Part shown: piece after piece, positions 16,788 to 24,293 of the stretch | How positions within the stretch are numbered: the first letter of the stretch is position 1 | How the letters are laid out: the number at the start of each line of letters is the position of its first letter | NCBI RefSeq assembly: GCF_003339815.1 | Contig: NZ_PPTT01000004.1 | Location: forward strand, 62,001-126,000 | Direction: 5' to 3' | Origin: Eggerthella sinensis | Lineage (GTDB): Bacteria > Actinomycetota > Coriobacteriia > Coriobacteriales > Eggerthellaceae | DNA: 64,000 nucleotides | Translations under genes and position numbers: made by a program | The notes under the pieces: generated by a model | The model's input: the letters and a program-made list of their open reading frames with translations, nothing else | The model's database searches: none | Told to the model about the DNA's origin: nothing

Positions 16788-17440
16788 CGGTCGAGATGGC
16801 GAGCGAAGAGCTCGAGACGGCGCTGTCGGCTCGCAGGTATATGTACGCAGCGCTTCAAAGCCTGTTCGGGAACGAACCGAGCAGCGAACGGCTCCAAGCC
16901 ATCAGCCTCCCGCTTTTGCGGGAGGCTTCGGCCGTGCTCGGGATTGGCGGCGCCGATGAGCTGTCCGAGGCTATAGAGATCGCATCGACCGACCTAGAAA
17001 AGCTCAAAGGCGAGTATACACGCCTGTTCATAGGTCCGAACGAGCTTCCCGCACCGCTATGGGAGTCGGTGTACGTCACAAAGGAGCGCATCCTGTTTCA
17101 CCGCCGCACGCTCGAAGTTCGCAATTTCTACCGGTCGGAGGGGCTTATTCCTCAGATGTATCCGAGTGTTGCCGATGATCACATTGCGCTTGAGCTCGAC
17201 TTCCTTCGGTCGCTCGCTGATCGCATCGTCGATGCATGCATGTTGGGCAATCGGGTAGAATATGGCAAAGCGTTGGATGCTAGCAGGCGGTTTCTCGAAT
17301 TCCATCTCGGCACGTGGGTCGATGCGTTCTCTGAAGGTTTGGCCAGGATCGGGCAGGGGGATCTGTATCCCGCAGCGGGCCGATTGCTCGCGGCGTTCGT
17401 CCACGCTGATGAAAAGGTTCTCAAAGGTCTGCTCGGGTAG
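16784..17440 (+). CDS. TorD-family chaperone (module 2)
   Basis: A 218-residue helical cytoplasmic chaperone of the TorD type, overlapping the ferredoxin subunit gene by four bases (ATGA). Family-typical segments are LKGEYTRLFIGPNELPAPLWESVYVTKE, the central loop PQMYPSVADDHIALELDFLRSL and the C-terminal FLEFHLGTWVDAFSEGL. It should guide cofactor insertion and Tat export of the module 2 oxidoreductase. The TorD proteins of modules 1 and 3 are distinct, suggesting that each client has its own chaperone. Confidence 0.85.
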   Translation: MTVEMASEELETALSARRYMYAALQSLFGNEPSSERLQAISLPLLREASAVLGIGGADELSEAIEIASTDLEKLKGEYTRLFIGPNELPAPLWESVYVTKERILFHRRTLEVRNFYRSEGLIPQMYPSVADDHIALELDFLRSLADRIVDACMLGNRVEYGKALDASRRFLEFHLGTWVDAFSEGLARIGQGDLYPAAGRLLAAFVHADEKVLKGLLG

Positions 17441-17486
17441 CGATTTGGTCCGGACGGCTTGATTCAGGCTGGCTGCAGGAAGGCGA

Positions 17487-19205
17487 ATGCGGTTTGCGGG
17501 GGGGGGGTGCGCGGTGTTCAAGCAGGTACCGCTCAAGATCAAATTTTCGGTGTTGTTCATAACCGTGATGGCTATTCTTATGGCGGCAAACATCGTCTGG
17601 CGGAGCTATACGCTTGAGCGGCAGGTGGAGCACGAGATGCTTGAAACCACCCAAGTGCTTGCCCAGGAGATGGATGCTATCTGGGATTTTATGGAGAGCA
17701 ATGAGAATCAGTTCGTAGAAAACGACGATGGGACCCGCAACTTGTACTGCGTGGTAGCCGCAAAGGCGGTCAGCCATCTGTTCACCGTGAACAACGAACG
17801 CGATTTTGCCATTCACTATACCAACTTGAGCACACGCAAACCTGCCGATGCTCCCGACGGATTCGAGGCGAAGGCCCTTGAGACGCTCAAGGCAGATCCG
17901 GAATTGGATCACTACTATTCGCTCGAAACAGAAGAGGACGGTACGAAGGTCTTTCGCTATATCGAACCGCTCTACATCACGGAGTCATGCCTTGAATGTC
18001 ATGGAGACCCTGCGGGGGAGCTCGACATCATGGGCTATGAAAAGGAGGGGATGAAGGAGGGCGACATGGCGGGCGCGGCGAGCATCCTCATGCCTGCCGA
18101 CACCTACATGGACAACGTTCGCGAGAGCCTTATCCAAGAAACCATCGTGTTCGTCCTGTTCGTTTTCGTGGGGCTGGGCATCACGTTCTTCAGCATTTCG
18201 AAGCTCGTCACTTCGCCTCTAAAGAAGCTCGAAGATGCTGCACAGCAGATCGAAGAGCATGATTTCGATGTCAGCCTCACGAAAATAGGCGACCGCGACG
18301 AAATAGAGCATCTGTCGGCCCACTTCCATTCCATGGCCGAGCAACTCAAGCGCCTGTACAGCGACCTTGAGGGCGAGGTTCAAGACCGAACAACGCAACT
18401 TGCCGAGTCGAATCGGGTTCTCGAGCGACAAAGGGAAGAACTTGCGGCCATGAACGAGAAGCTCGAGCAGGAAAACCGCTATCAAAGCGATTTTCTGGCC
18501 ATCATGAGCCACGAGATACGCACGCCGCTTACGTCCATCCTTGCGTTTGCCGACATCTGGTCGCGCACCAACGATCCGCGCAACCCGGAAGAAGAAAGCA
18601 TCATGAAGGAGATGCGCGTCAACAGCCAGATCCTGCTTGCGATGGTTAACAACATCCTTGAAATGGCTCGCGTCGAAGCGGGACGCTCGGAGCTTGCGCT
18701 GGAGCCCTCAGAAATCCCCGATCTGCTTACCGAGATCAAGGGAACCATGCGATTCCTCGCTGACAAGAAGCAGGTGAAAATCACATCGCGCATCGATCGC
18801 GATATGCCGGTCGTGATGATCGATTCCGAGAAAGTCCGTCGCATTCTTGAGAACCTTGTATCGAACGCGATCAAGTTCGTCGACGAACAGGGCTCGGTAG
18901 ACATCGATGCACGCTACCTGTGGGATACCGAGGAGCTCGTCCTCACGGTAAGCGATGACGGCTGCGGTATAAAGCCCGAAGACGTCCCTTACATATTCGA
19001 ACGTTTCGTGCAGGGTAAAGACGGATCGAAGCACAAGCATGGGGGAAGTGGCTTGGGCCTGACAGTGGTTCGAGAGCTCGCCGAACTGCATGGGGGAAGC
19101 GTGGAGCTGACGCAACCCCGTGAAACAGAAGACGGAGATGCAAGGGGATGCGCATTCGTCGTGCGTTTGAAAGCCGAACCGGGGCAATCGGGAGATTTGG
19201 AGTAA
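17487..19205 (+). CDS. Sensor histidine kinase with Tll0287-like (DUF3365) haem-binding domain
   Basis: A 572-residue membrane kinase. TM1 is about residues 16-36. The extracytoplasmic sensor, about 45-210, is of the Tll0287-like/DUF3365 type and ends with a CxxCH motif (C168, C171, H172), so it may bind c-type haem and sense redox state or a gas. TM2 is about 212-235, followed by HAMP and a coiled coil. The HisKA domain carries phospho-acceptor H342 in MSHEIRTPLTS; the ATPase domain has DDGCGIKPED and GGSGLGLTVV. The start is ATG 17487 with AGGAAGG just upstream. Codons 4-7 contain a run of ten G residues, so slippage could switch the gene off. Four bases separate it from the response regulator gene. 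Confidence 0.9.
   Translation: MRFAGGGCAVFKQVPLKIKFSVLFITVMAILMAANIVWRSYTLERQVEHEMLETTQVLAQEMDAIWDFMESNENQFVENDDGTRNLYCVVAAKAVSHLFTVNNERDFAIHYTNLSTRKPADAPDGFEAKALETLKADPELDHYYSLETEEDGTKVFRYIEPLYITESCLECHGDPAGELDIMGYEKEGMKEGDMAGAASILMPADTYMDNVRESLIQETIVFVLFVFVGLGITFFSISKLVTSPLKKLEDAAQQIEEHDFDVSLTKIGDRDEIEHLSAHFHSMAEQLKRLYSDLEGEVQDRTTQLAESNRVLERQREELAAMNEKLEQENRYQSDFLAIMSHEIRTPLTSILAFADIWSRTNDPRNPEEESIMKEMRVNSQILLAMVNNILEMARVEAGRSELALEPSEIPDLLTEIKGTMRFLADKKQVKITSRIDRDMPVVMIDSEKVRRILENLVSNAIKFVDEQGSVDIDARYLWDTEELVLTVSDDGCGIKPEDVPYIFERFVQGKDGSKHKHGGSGLGLTVVRELAELHGGSVELTQPRETEDGDARGCAFVVRLKAEPGQSGDLE
17498..17507 (+). repeat. G10 homopolymer inside the first codons of the kinase gene
   Basis: Ten consecutive G residues span codons 4-7 after ATG 17487. 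Gain or loss of one base would shift the frame and stop translation early, unless the GTG at 17514 is used to restart. This is the typical layout of a phase-variable contingency locus. Confidence 0.85.
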
Positions 19206-19208
19206 GCC

Positions 19209-19895
19209 ATGTTGATTATGCTAGCCGATGACGACGAAGGTATGCAGACGCTCGTGGGGCATATCGTACGCGAAGAGGGATACGATTTCATTTGCGTGTC
19301 GGACGGTGCGGAAGCGCTCGCAACGTACGAGCGAGAGCGGCCCGACCTGCTCATTCTTGACGTCATGATGCCAGGGATAAACGGCTTCGAGGTCACGGCG
19401 ACGCTACGGGCAAAAAACGCAGCGACTCCTATCCTGCTGCTTACTGCGAAAGGCGACATCGTTGACAAGAACATCGGATTCAAAGCGGGTGCCGATGACT
19501 ATTTGGTCAAGCCGTTTATACCGGAAGAGCTGCAACTGCGCATCGAAGCGCTTTTGCGCCGATCCCAGAAAGGAAGGAAGAGCGGCTATTCTCCCGATGT
19601 GCTCACGTTCGACGGACTGGTGATCGATTCGAAGAAACGCAGGGTCACGGCGCAGGGTAGGGCAGTCGAGCTGACCCCGAAAGAATTCCACCTTCTCTAT
19701 ATGCTTGCGTGCAATCCCGGCGTAGTGTTCACGCGGGAGAACCTCATCGAGGATATTTGGGGGCCGGAATATTCGGGAGAAAGCGCGAGCATCACCGTGC
19801 TCGTCCACCGCTTGCGCGAAAAGATCGAACCCGACCCGCACGAGCCTCGTTACGTGCAGACCGTATGGCATGTGGGCTACCGCTTCGGCGACTAG
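19209..19895 (+). CDS. OmpR/PhoB-family response regulator
   Basis: A 228-residue regulator. The receiver domain (about 1-118) has the acidic pocket D7-D9, phospho-acceptor D51 (LLILDVMMPG) and the conserved lysine in LVKPF. The C-terminal winged helix (about 130-226) ends with VHRLREKIEPDPHEPRYVQTVWHVGYRF. It is the partner of the haem-type kinase encoded four bases upstream and closes the module 2 gene string. The likely target is module 2 itself, for example the palindrome at 13299-13323, but no footprint can be read from sequence. Confidence 0.92.
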   Translation: MLIMLADDDEGMQTLVGHIVREEGYDFICVSDGAEALATYERERPDLLILDVMMPGINGFEVTATLRAKNAATPILLLTAKGDIVDKNIGFKAGADDYLVKPFIPEELQLRIEALLRRSQKGRKSGYSPDVLTFDGLVIDSKKRRVTAQGRAVELTPKEFHLLYMLACNPGVVFTRENLIEDIWGPEYSGESASITVLVHRLREKIEPDPHEPRYVQTVWHVGYRFGD

Positions 19896-19922
19896 CGAAT
19901 AGGGCGTCGCAAGCATTCCGTG

Positions 19923-21137
19923 TTACGCGTCGTTGGCTATGGACGCGGCGGCGCGCTTTCTTCCGGTCGCCAGCATGAGCGTGAGCGCCAGCCCGGCCGC
20001 GGCCAGCGCCAGCAGCGCGCCGACGGGCCCCGTGGCCAACAGCCCGCCTGCATTGACCACGAAGCCCCCGGCGAGGGATCCCAGCGCGATGCCGGCGTTG
20101 AACGACATGGGATGCAGCGAGGCCGAGAACGTGACGGCGCTCGGGTAGTCGGCGCGCGCGACGTCCTGGAACAGCATCTGCACGGTGGAGTTCATGACGT
20201 ACATGAGCAGCGCGACGACGAGGATGTTCGCGATGCCCGCTATGCCGAGCGGCAACGTGAACGCCAGCAGCGCGAGCGCGGCGGCGTGTGCGGCGAACGT
20301 GCAGGGCAGCGCGCGCAGGCCGAAGCGTCCGGCAATCCAGCCGGACAGCAGGTTGGAGCCCACGCACGCGGCACCCGCCAGCAGCAGGACGCCGCTCACG
20401 GCGGCCCCGTCCAGCCCTATGACGCTTTCGAGCGCGGGCGTGAGGTAGGTGTAGAACACGTAGGTGGCCGCTGCGCCGAGGAGGATCATGCCTGTGTTGA
20501 GCAGCACGCGCCCGTCGCGCAGCAAGCGCAGCTGCGAGCGTACGGTGGCGGGCTCGCCGGTTGCCGCCGAGGTGCGCGGCAGGGCGGGCAGCAAAGCGGC
20601 GCTCACCGCGATGCCCAGCGCGAACACGCAGACGTAGGCTGCCTTCCAGCCGAGCGCATCGGCCAGCAGCGTGCCCGCGGGCACGCCCACCACGCTCGAC
20701 ACCGAGAACCCGGCCAGCACGAGGCCGATGACGCGCGCCGCCTTCCGCTCGCCCACGATGTCGGGCACGTAGGTCATGGCGATGGCCAGCAGCGTGCCCG
20801 ACGTGACGGCCGGCAGCAGGCGCGAGACCAGCAGCGAGGCGTAGCCGCCGGAGACCAAGGTGAGCAGGTTGCCCGCGTTGAACACGACGAGCAGCGCCGC
20901 CGTCAGCTTGAAGCGGTTCGCGCGGGCCGTGGCCAGCGCGACGAGGGGCGTTGCCACAGCGCAGGCCAGCGCGTAGTACCCCACGAGGTCGCCGACGAGG
21001 GTGAGGGGCGCGCCCAGCCCTTCGGCCACGTCCGGCGTGATGCCGATGAGCACGAACTCGGCGAATCCGAGCGCGAATGCGAGGGCGACGAGCAGCCCGG
21101 TCACGAGCGTCGTGCGTGGGGATTTGCTTACTTTCAT
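19923..21137 (-). CDS. MFS transporter, drug/sugar exporter type (DHA1-like)
   Basis: A 404-residue membrane protein with twelve hydrophobic helices in the major facilitator pattern. It resembles AraJ/YdhP-type exporters; the first helices read VTGLLVALAFALGFAEFVLIGITPDVAEGLGAPLTLVGDLVGYYA (residues shown in part only as guide). Start ATG 21135-21137 has AGGAAG seven bases upstream; the open frame up to 21209 has none. It lies 40 bases downstream of the exported aldo/keto reductase gene on the same strand and may be co-transcribed. It converges on the response regulator gene with 27 bases between stops and no clear terminator. The substrate is unknown. Confidence 0.85.
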   Translation of the reverse strand: MKVSKSPRTTLVTGLLVALAFALGFAEFVLIGITPDVAEGLGAPLTLVGDLVGYYALACAVATPLVALATARANRFKLTAALLVVFNAGNLLTLVSGGYASLLVSRLLPAVTSGTLLAIAMTYVPDIVGERKAARVIGLVLAGFSVSSVVGVPAGTLLADALGWKAAYVCVFALGIAVSAALLPALPRTSAATGEPATVRSQLRLLRDGRVLLNTGMILLGAAATYVFYTYLTPALESVIGLDGAAVSGVLLLAGAACVGSNLLSGWIAGRFGLRALPCTFAAHAAALALLAFTLPLGIAGIANILVVALLMYVMNSTVQMLFQDVARADYPSAVTFSASLHPMSFNAGIALGSLAGGFVVNAGGLLATGPVGALLALAAAGLALTLMLATGRKRAAASIANDA

Positions 21138-21177
21138 GCGATAACTTCCTTTTTGTGACGATCGCCTTCGAGCCTTC

Positions 21178-22176
21178 TTAGTACCAGTCGTGCTTCTCGC
21201 GCCGCTCAAGCGCGGCGATGCGGGACATCTCTTCGTCGGTCAGCTCGAGGTCGAAGATCCCCATGTTCTCGGTCATGTGGTCGGGGTTGCTCGATCCCGG
21301 GATGACGATGACGCCATTCTGATGGTTCCAGCGCAGGATCACCTGGGCTATGGTCGCTCCGTGCGCTTCGGCGATGGCCGCTAGGACGGGGTCGCCCAGA
21401 AGCTCGTCCTGATGCCCGCGGCCTCCGAGCGGGTACCATGCCTGCACGTCAATCCCCAGGGACTGGATGTGGCGGGTGGCGTCCCGATCCTGGTAGTAGG
21501 GGTGGATCTCGTTTTGCACCAGAACGGGCTTGACGTTCACCTCGGGCAGGAAGGCCGCGATCTCCTCGATGTAGTAGCACGAGACGCCCACGGATCCGAT
21601 GTTCCCGGCCTCGACGTGCTTCTCCATGGCCCGGTAGGCCGCGGCGTCGCCGTCCCCGGGATGGTGGAGCAGCATGAGGTCGATGGCGCCGACGTCCAGC
21701 TTCCCGAGCGCCTCTTCGATGGCGGCCTCGGCGTTCGAGAACTGCGAGGGGTAGAGCTTCGTGGTCACCACGATGTCCTCGCGAGCGCAGATGCCGTCCG
21801 CGACGGCCCGGCGGACGGCTTGCCCCACCTCCGCCTCGTTATGATACGCGTAGGCTGTGTCGATCAACCGGTAGCCGCGCTGCAGGGCGGCGTAGACCGA
21901 TTCCGTACAGACGTCACCGGTCAGGGAGTACGTCCCCAATCCCAAAGCGGGTATTTCCCTTCCGTCGTTGAGCATGATGCGGGGCGCCCTTTCTTCCGCT
22001 GGGGTTGTTTCCTGGATCTCGGGCCGCGCTTCGCCGCCACCGGCGGTGCGGCCGGGCGCATCGGTCGAGGGTGTCGAGGCGCTCTCAAGGGCGGGTTGCG
22101 AACATCCGACCAAAGCGCCTCCCGCGGCAAGCGCGAGGCCCGCGCAGAACGTTCTTCTCGTTAAAGCCCTGTTCAT
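21178..22176 (-). CDS. Exported (Tat, lipoprotein) aldo/keto reductase
   Basis: A 332-residue protein: a Tat-type signal LTRRTFCAG followed by a lipobox ALVGC (C25), a Pro/Glu-rich linker to about residue 68, then an aldo/keto reductase barrel. The catalytic tetrad is visible in LIDTAYAYHNE (Asp, Tyr), VTTKLYP (Lys) and LMLLHHPGDG (His). The substrate-pocket pattern resembles 2,5-diketo-gluconate reductase-like enzymes. Such enzymes use NADPH in the cytoplasm, so a signal peptide is odd: cofactor supply outside is doubtful unless it folds before Tat export with cofactor bound. RBS AAGGAG precedes ATG 22174-22176. A 26-codon frame ends just before that RBS. Confidence 0.85.
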   Translation of the reverse strand: MNRALTRRTFCAGLALAAGGALVGCSQPALESASTPSTDAPGRTAGGGEARPEIQETTPAEERAPRIMLNDGREIPALGLGTYSLTGDVCTESVYAALQRGYRLIDTAYAYHNEAEVGQAVRRAVADGICAREDIVVTTKLYPSQFSNAEAAIEEALGKLDVGAIDLMLLHHPGDGDAAAYRAMEKHVEAGNIGSVGVSCYYIEEIAAFLPEVNVKPVLVQNEIHPYYQDRDATRHIQSLGIDVQAWYPLGGRGHQDELLGDPVLAAIAEAHGATIAQVILRWNHQNGVIVIPGSSNPDHMTENMGIFDLELTDEEMSRIAALERREKHDWY

Positions 22177-22187
22177 GGCCTGCTCCT

Positions 22188-22268
22188 TTACTGCGTGAGG
22201 TTTTCCTTGAAGAACGACTCCATCGCGTCCACGACCTCGTCCTTTATCTTGTCCGTTTCCGTGTCCAT
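22188..22268 (-). CDS. Possible 26-residue peptide or gene remnant
   Basis: A short open frame reading MDTETDKIKDEV...FKENLTQ, amphipathic and acidic. Its third codon positions are strongly GC-biased like real genes of the window, and its stop overlaps the ribosome site of the aldo/keto reductase gene. It has no good ribosome site of its own and no recognised family. It may be the 3' end of a gene lost by deletion, or a small translated leader coupled to the reductase. Confidence 0.35.
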   Translation of the reverse strand: MDTETDKIKDEVVDAMESFFKENLTQ

Positions 22269-22314
22269 TTTCAGGGAGGCGGTGTCATTCCGCTAATTGC
22301 ATTATCGAATGTAT

Positions 22315-22335
22315 GATATTCTTTTTGGGAATATC
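22315..22335. promoter_or_regulatory. Inverted repeat GATATTC-N7-GAATATC, candidate LysR operator
   Basis: Exact 7-base arms (22315-22321 and 22329-22335) lie 13 bases before the LysR gene start at 22349. The spacing and position fit a LysR-type autoregulatory box that could also govern the divergent reductase gene. Confidence 0.55.
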
Positions 22336-22348
22336 GTAAGGGGGATGC

Positions 22349-23266
22349 ATGGAACTGAGGACGATGAGGTACTTTCTCGCCGTGGCGCGGGAGGAGAACA
22401 TGACTCGAGCGGCGGAGCTGCTGCATGTCACGCAGCCGACGCTTTCGAAGGCGATGAAATCGCTCGAGAAAGAACTTGGGCAAAAGCTGTTCACCCGGCA
22501 CAGCTTCAGCATCAGGCTCACCGAGGAGGGTCTTCTTCTCAGGAAGCGCGCCGAGGACCTGGTGGGTCTGGCCGACAGGATATCCGGGGAGTTCTCGACG
22601 CTTGGCGATGTGGCCGGAGGAGACGTTTACTTCGGCTTGGCGGAGTCGTACCAGGTGCGCTATCTTGCCCGCGAGATCAAGGCGTTCAGACGGGCGTACC
22701 CCAGCCTGCGCTACCATATTACCAGCGGCGACACCGAGCAGGTCGTCGAAAAGCTGGATCGGGGCGTGCTCGATTTCGCACTCCTGGCCGACGAGCCCGA
22801 TTCCGACAAATACGAGTTCGTCGCGCTCCCCGAGAAGGATGCGTGGGGGGTCGTGATGCCCGAAGGCAGCCCGCTTGCGCAGAAGAGCGGGGGCTGCGTC
22901 ACCGTCGACGACTTGGCGGGGCTCCCGCTGTTCTGCTCCGAGCAGGCTTGGAGAAACGACATCCCCCGCTGGTGCGGGGACAGGATGGACGAGCTCGTCC
23001 TCGAAGGCTCGTTCAGGCTCGCCTACAACGGCTCCGTGTTCGCACGGGAGGGGCTGGGCTACCTGCTGGCGCTCGAGCACCTGATCGATGTCTCGGAGGG
23101 CAGCGGGTTGGCGTTCAAGCTGCTCGAGCCGAGGCTCGAAACGGGCATCTACCTCGTCTGGAGGCGCCTTACCGTTCTCTCGCCGATCGCGAAGCGGTTC
23201 TTGGCCCACATCGAATCGGCGTTCGGAGAGGAAGGGGGCTCGCCAGGGCTCAACCCTGCTCGATGA
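22349..23266 (+). CDS. LysR-family transcription regulator
   Basis: A 305-residue LysR regulator: N-terminal winged HTH (RYFLAVAREENMTRAAELLHVTQPTLSKAMK, shown here only in part as guide) and a co-inducer domain from about residue 90. Start ATG 22349 has AAGGGGG upstream. It is divergent from the exported aldo/keto reductase gene, its probable target, with a palindrome in the shared promoter. It converges with the next LysR gene and their 3' ends overlap by 17 bases. The effector is unknown. Confidence 0.9.
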   Translation: MELRTMRYFLAVAREENMTRAAELLHVTQPTLSKAMKSLEKELGQKLFTRHSFSIRLTEEGLLLRKRAEDLVGLADRISGEFSTLGDVAGGDVYFGLAESYQVRYLAREIKAFRRAYPSLRYHITSGDTEQVVEKLDRGVLDFALLADEPDSDKYEFVALPEKDAWGVVMPEGSPLAQKSGGCVTVDDLAGLPLFCSEQAWRNDIPRWCGDRMDELVLEGSFRLAYNGSVFAREGLGYLLALEHLIDVSEGSGLAFKLLEPRLETGIYLVWRRLTVLSPIAKRFLAHIESAFGEEGGSPGLNPAR

Positions 23267-24131
23267 TGCTCTTGAGGCAGTCGAGGAACACCTGCGCCGG
23301 TTTGGAGGGTATGGTCTTGCGCCAAACGAGTCCCTGCGCCGATTCGATGGGGGGATCGAGCGGCACGAAGGCGAGACCGCTCTCCGGTCCCTCCTCCACG
23401 ATGCCCTCATACGTGAACATGGAGCCAAGGCCCTCCTCGACGAGGAACCTGGCGCTGAGGGGCAAGTTGTAGGTGGCCACGACGCTTATATCGTCCTCGA
23501 CCTCAGAAAGCCACGAGCGGAGCGGTTCCGTCGTCGTCCCCTGCCGCGACGTGATGAGCGGCCGGCCGGCCAAGTCGCGCGGACGAACCTTGTCGAGCGT
23601 CGCCAATTCGTCGTCGCGCCTTGTGACGATACCCCATGTGTCCCGCATGGGCAGGGGAAGCGTGTTGAACCCCGCACGGGGCTTCATCTCGCATTCGAGC
23701 ATGAAATCGTAAGCGCCGCGCACGAGATCGTCCATCAAATCGACGGTGTTCCCGCAATAGAGGGCGAACGAGATGTCGGGGTAGCCCTCCCGAACCTTGG
23801 CCATGGCGCGCGCCATGAGCCCGACGACTTTGGTTTCCCCCACGGCCAAGCGCACCGTCCCCTTCACTGACCGCTCCGGAAGCGACACCTCTTCTGCGGC
23901 CCTGTCCGCCAGATCGACGAGCGTGTCGGCATAGCGCGCGAGCACGATTCCGTGGTCGGTGAGCTCAATTCCCTTCGAGGATCGAAGATACAGCTGTCGT
24001 CCCAGCTCGTCTTCGAGGGCGGCAAGCTGACGCGAGAGCGTAGGGGTGGTTATCCCTAAAACGCGGGCGGCGTTCGACAGGCTGCCTTCCTGCGCAAGCA
24101 CCTGGAAATATCGCAAGGTCCTCAGTTCCAT
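23250..24131 (-). CDS. LysR-family transcription regulator
   Basis: A 293-residue LysR regulator with an HTH near residues 5-60 (RVLGITTPTLSRQLAALEDELG in part) and a periplasmic-binding-protein-like effector domain. RBS GGAG lies five bases before ATG 24129-24131. It is divergent from module 3, whose oxidoreductase starts 163 bases away, so it is the likely regulator of that module. The shared region has an inverted repeat (24164-24178). Its 3' end overlaps that of the convergent LysR gene. Confidence 0.9.
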   Translation of the reverse strand: MELRTLRYFQVLAQEGSLSNAARVLGITTPTLSRQLAALEDELGRQLYLRSSKGIELTDHGIVLARYADTLVDLADRAAEEVSLPERSVKGTVRLAVGETKVVGLMARAMAKVREGYPDISFALYCGNTVDLMDDLVRGAYDFMLECEMKPRAGFNTLPLPMRDTWGIVTRRDDELATLDKVRPRDLAGRPLITSRQGTTTEPLRSWLSEVEDDISVVATYNLPLSARFLVEEGLGSMFTYEGIVEEGPESGLAFVPLDPPIESAQGLVWRKTIPSKPAQVFLDCLKSIIEQG

Positions 24132-24163
24132 ATCGGCTCCGTTCTCAAGGGGAAGGCCAGTCG

Positions 24164-24178
24164 TTGCCTTTGAGGCAA
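24164..24178. promoter_or_regulatory. Inverted repeat TTGCCT-TTG-AGGCAA, candidate LysR operator
   Basis: Exact 6-base arms with a 3-base centre lie 33 bases upstream of the LysR start and 116 bases before module 3. The site is well placed for autoregulation and activation of the divergent reductase operon. Confidence 0.45.
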
Positions 24179-24201
24179 AAAGCTATTTGCATTCTAGTCA
24201 A

Positions 24202-24231
24202 TTCCCTAACCGATTGCGAGCTTCCTACAAT
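24202..24231 (+). promoter_or_regulatory. Possible promoter of module 3
   Basis: TACAAT (24226-24231) is a good -10 element. The best -35 at 18 bases spacing is TTCCCT (24202-24207), a poor match, as expected for an activator-dependent promoter. The CTAACCG heptamer overlaps it at 24206-24212. Confidence 0.4.
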
Positions 24232-24293
24232 GGCAGCAGTTTCGAAACGCGCGCAACAAGAAGCGCGCGCATCCGGAGAAGGGGGTACGAACT

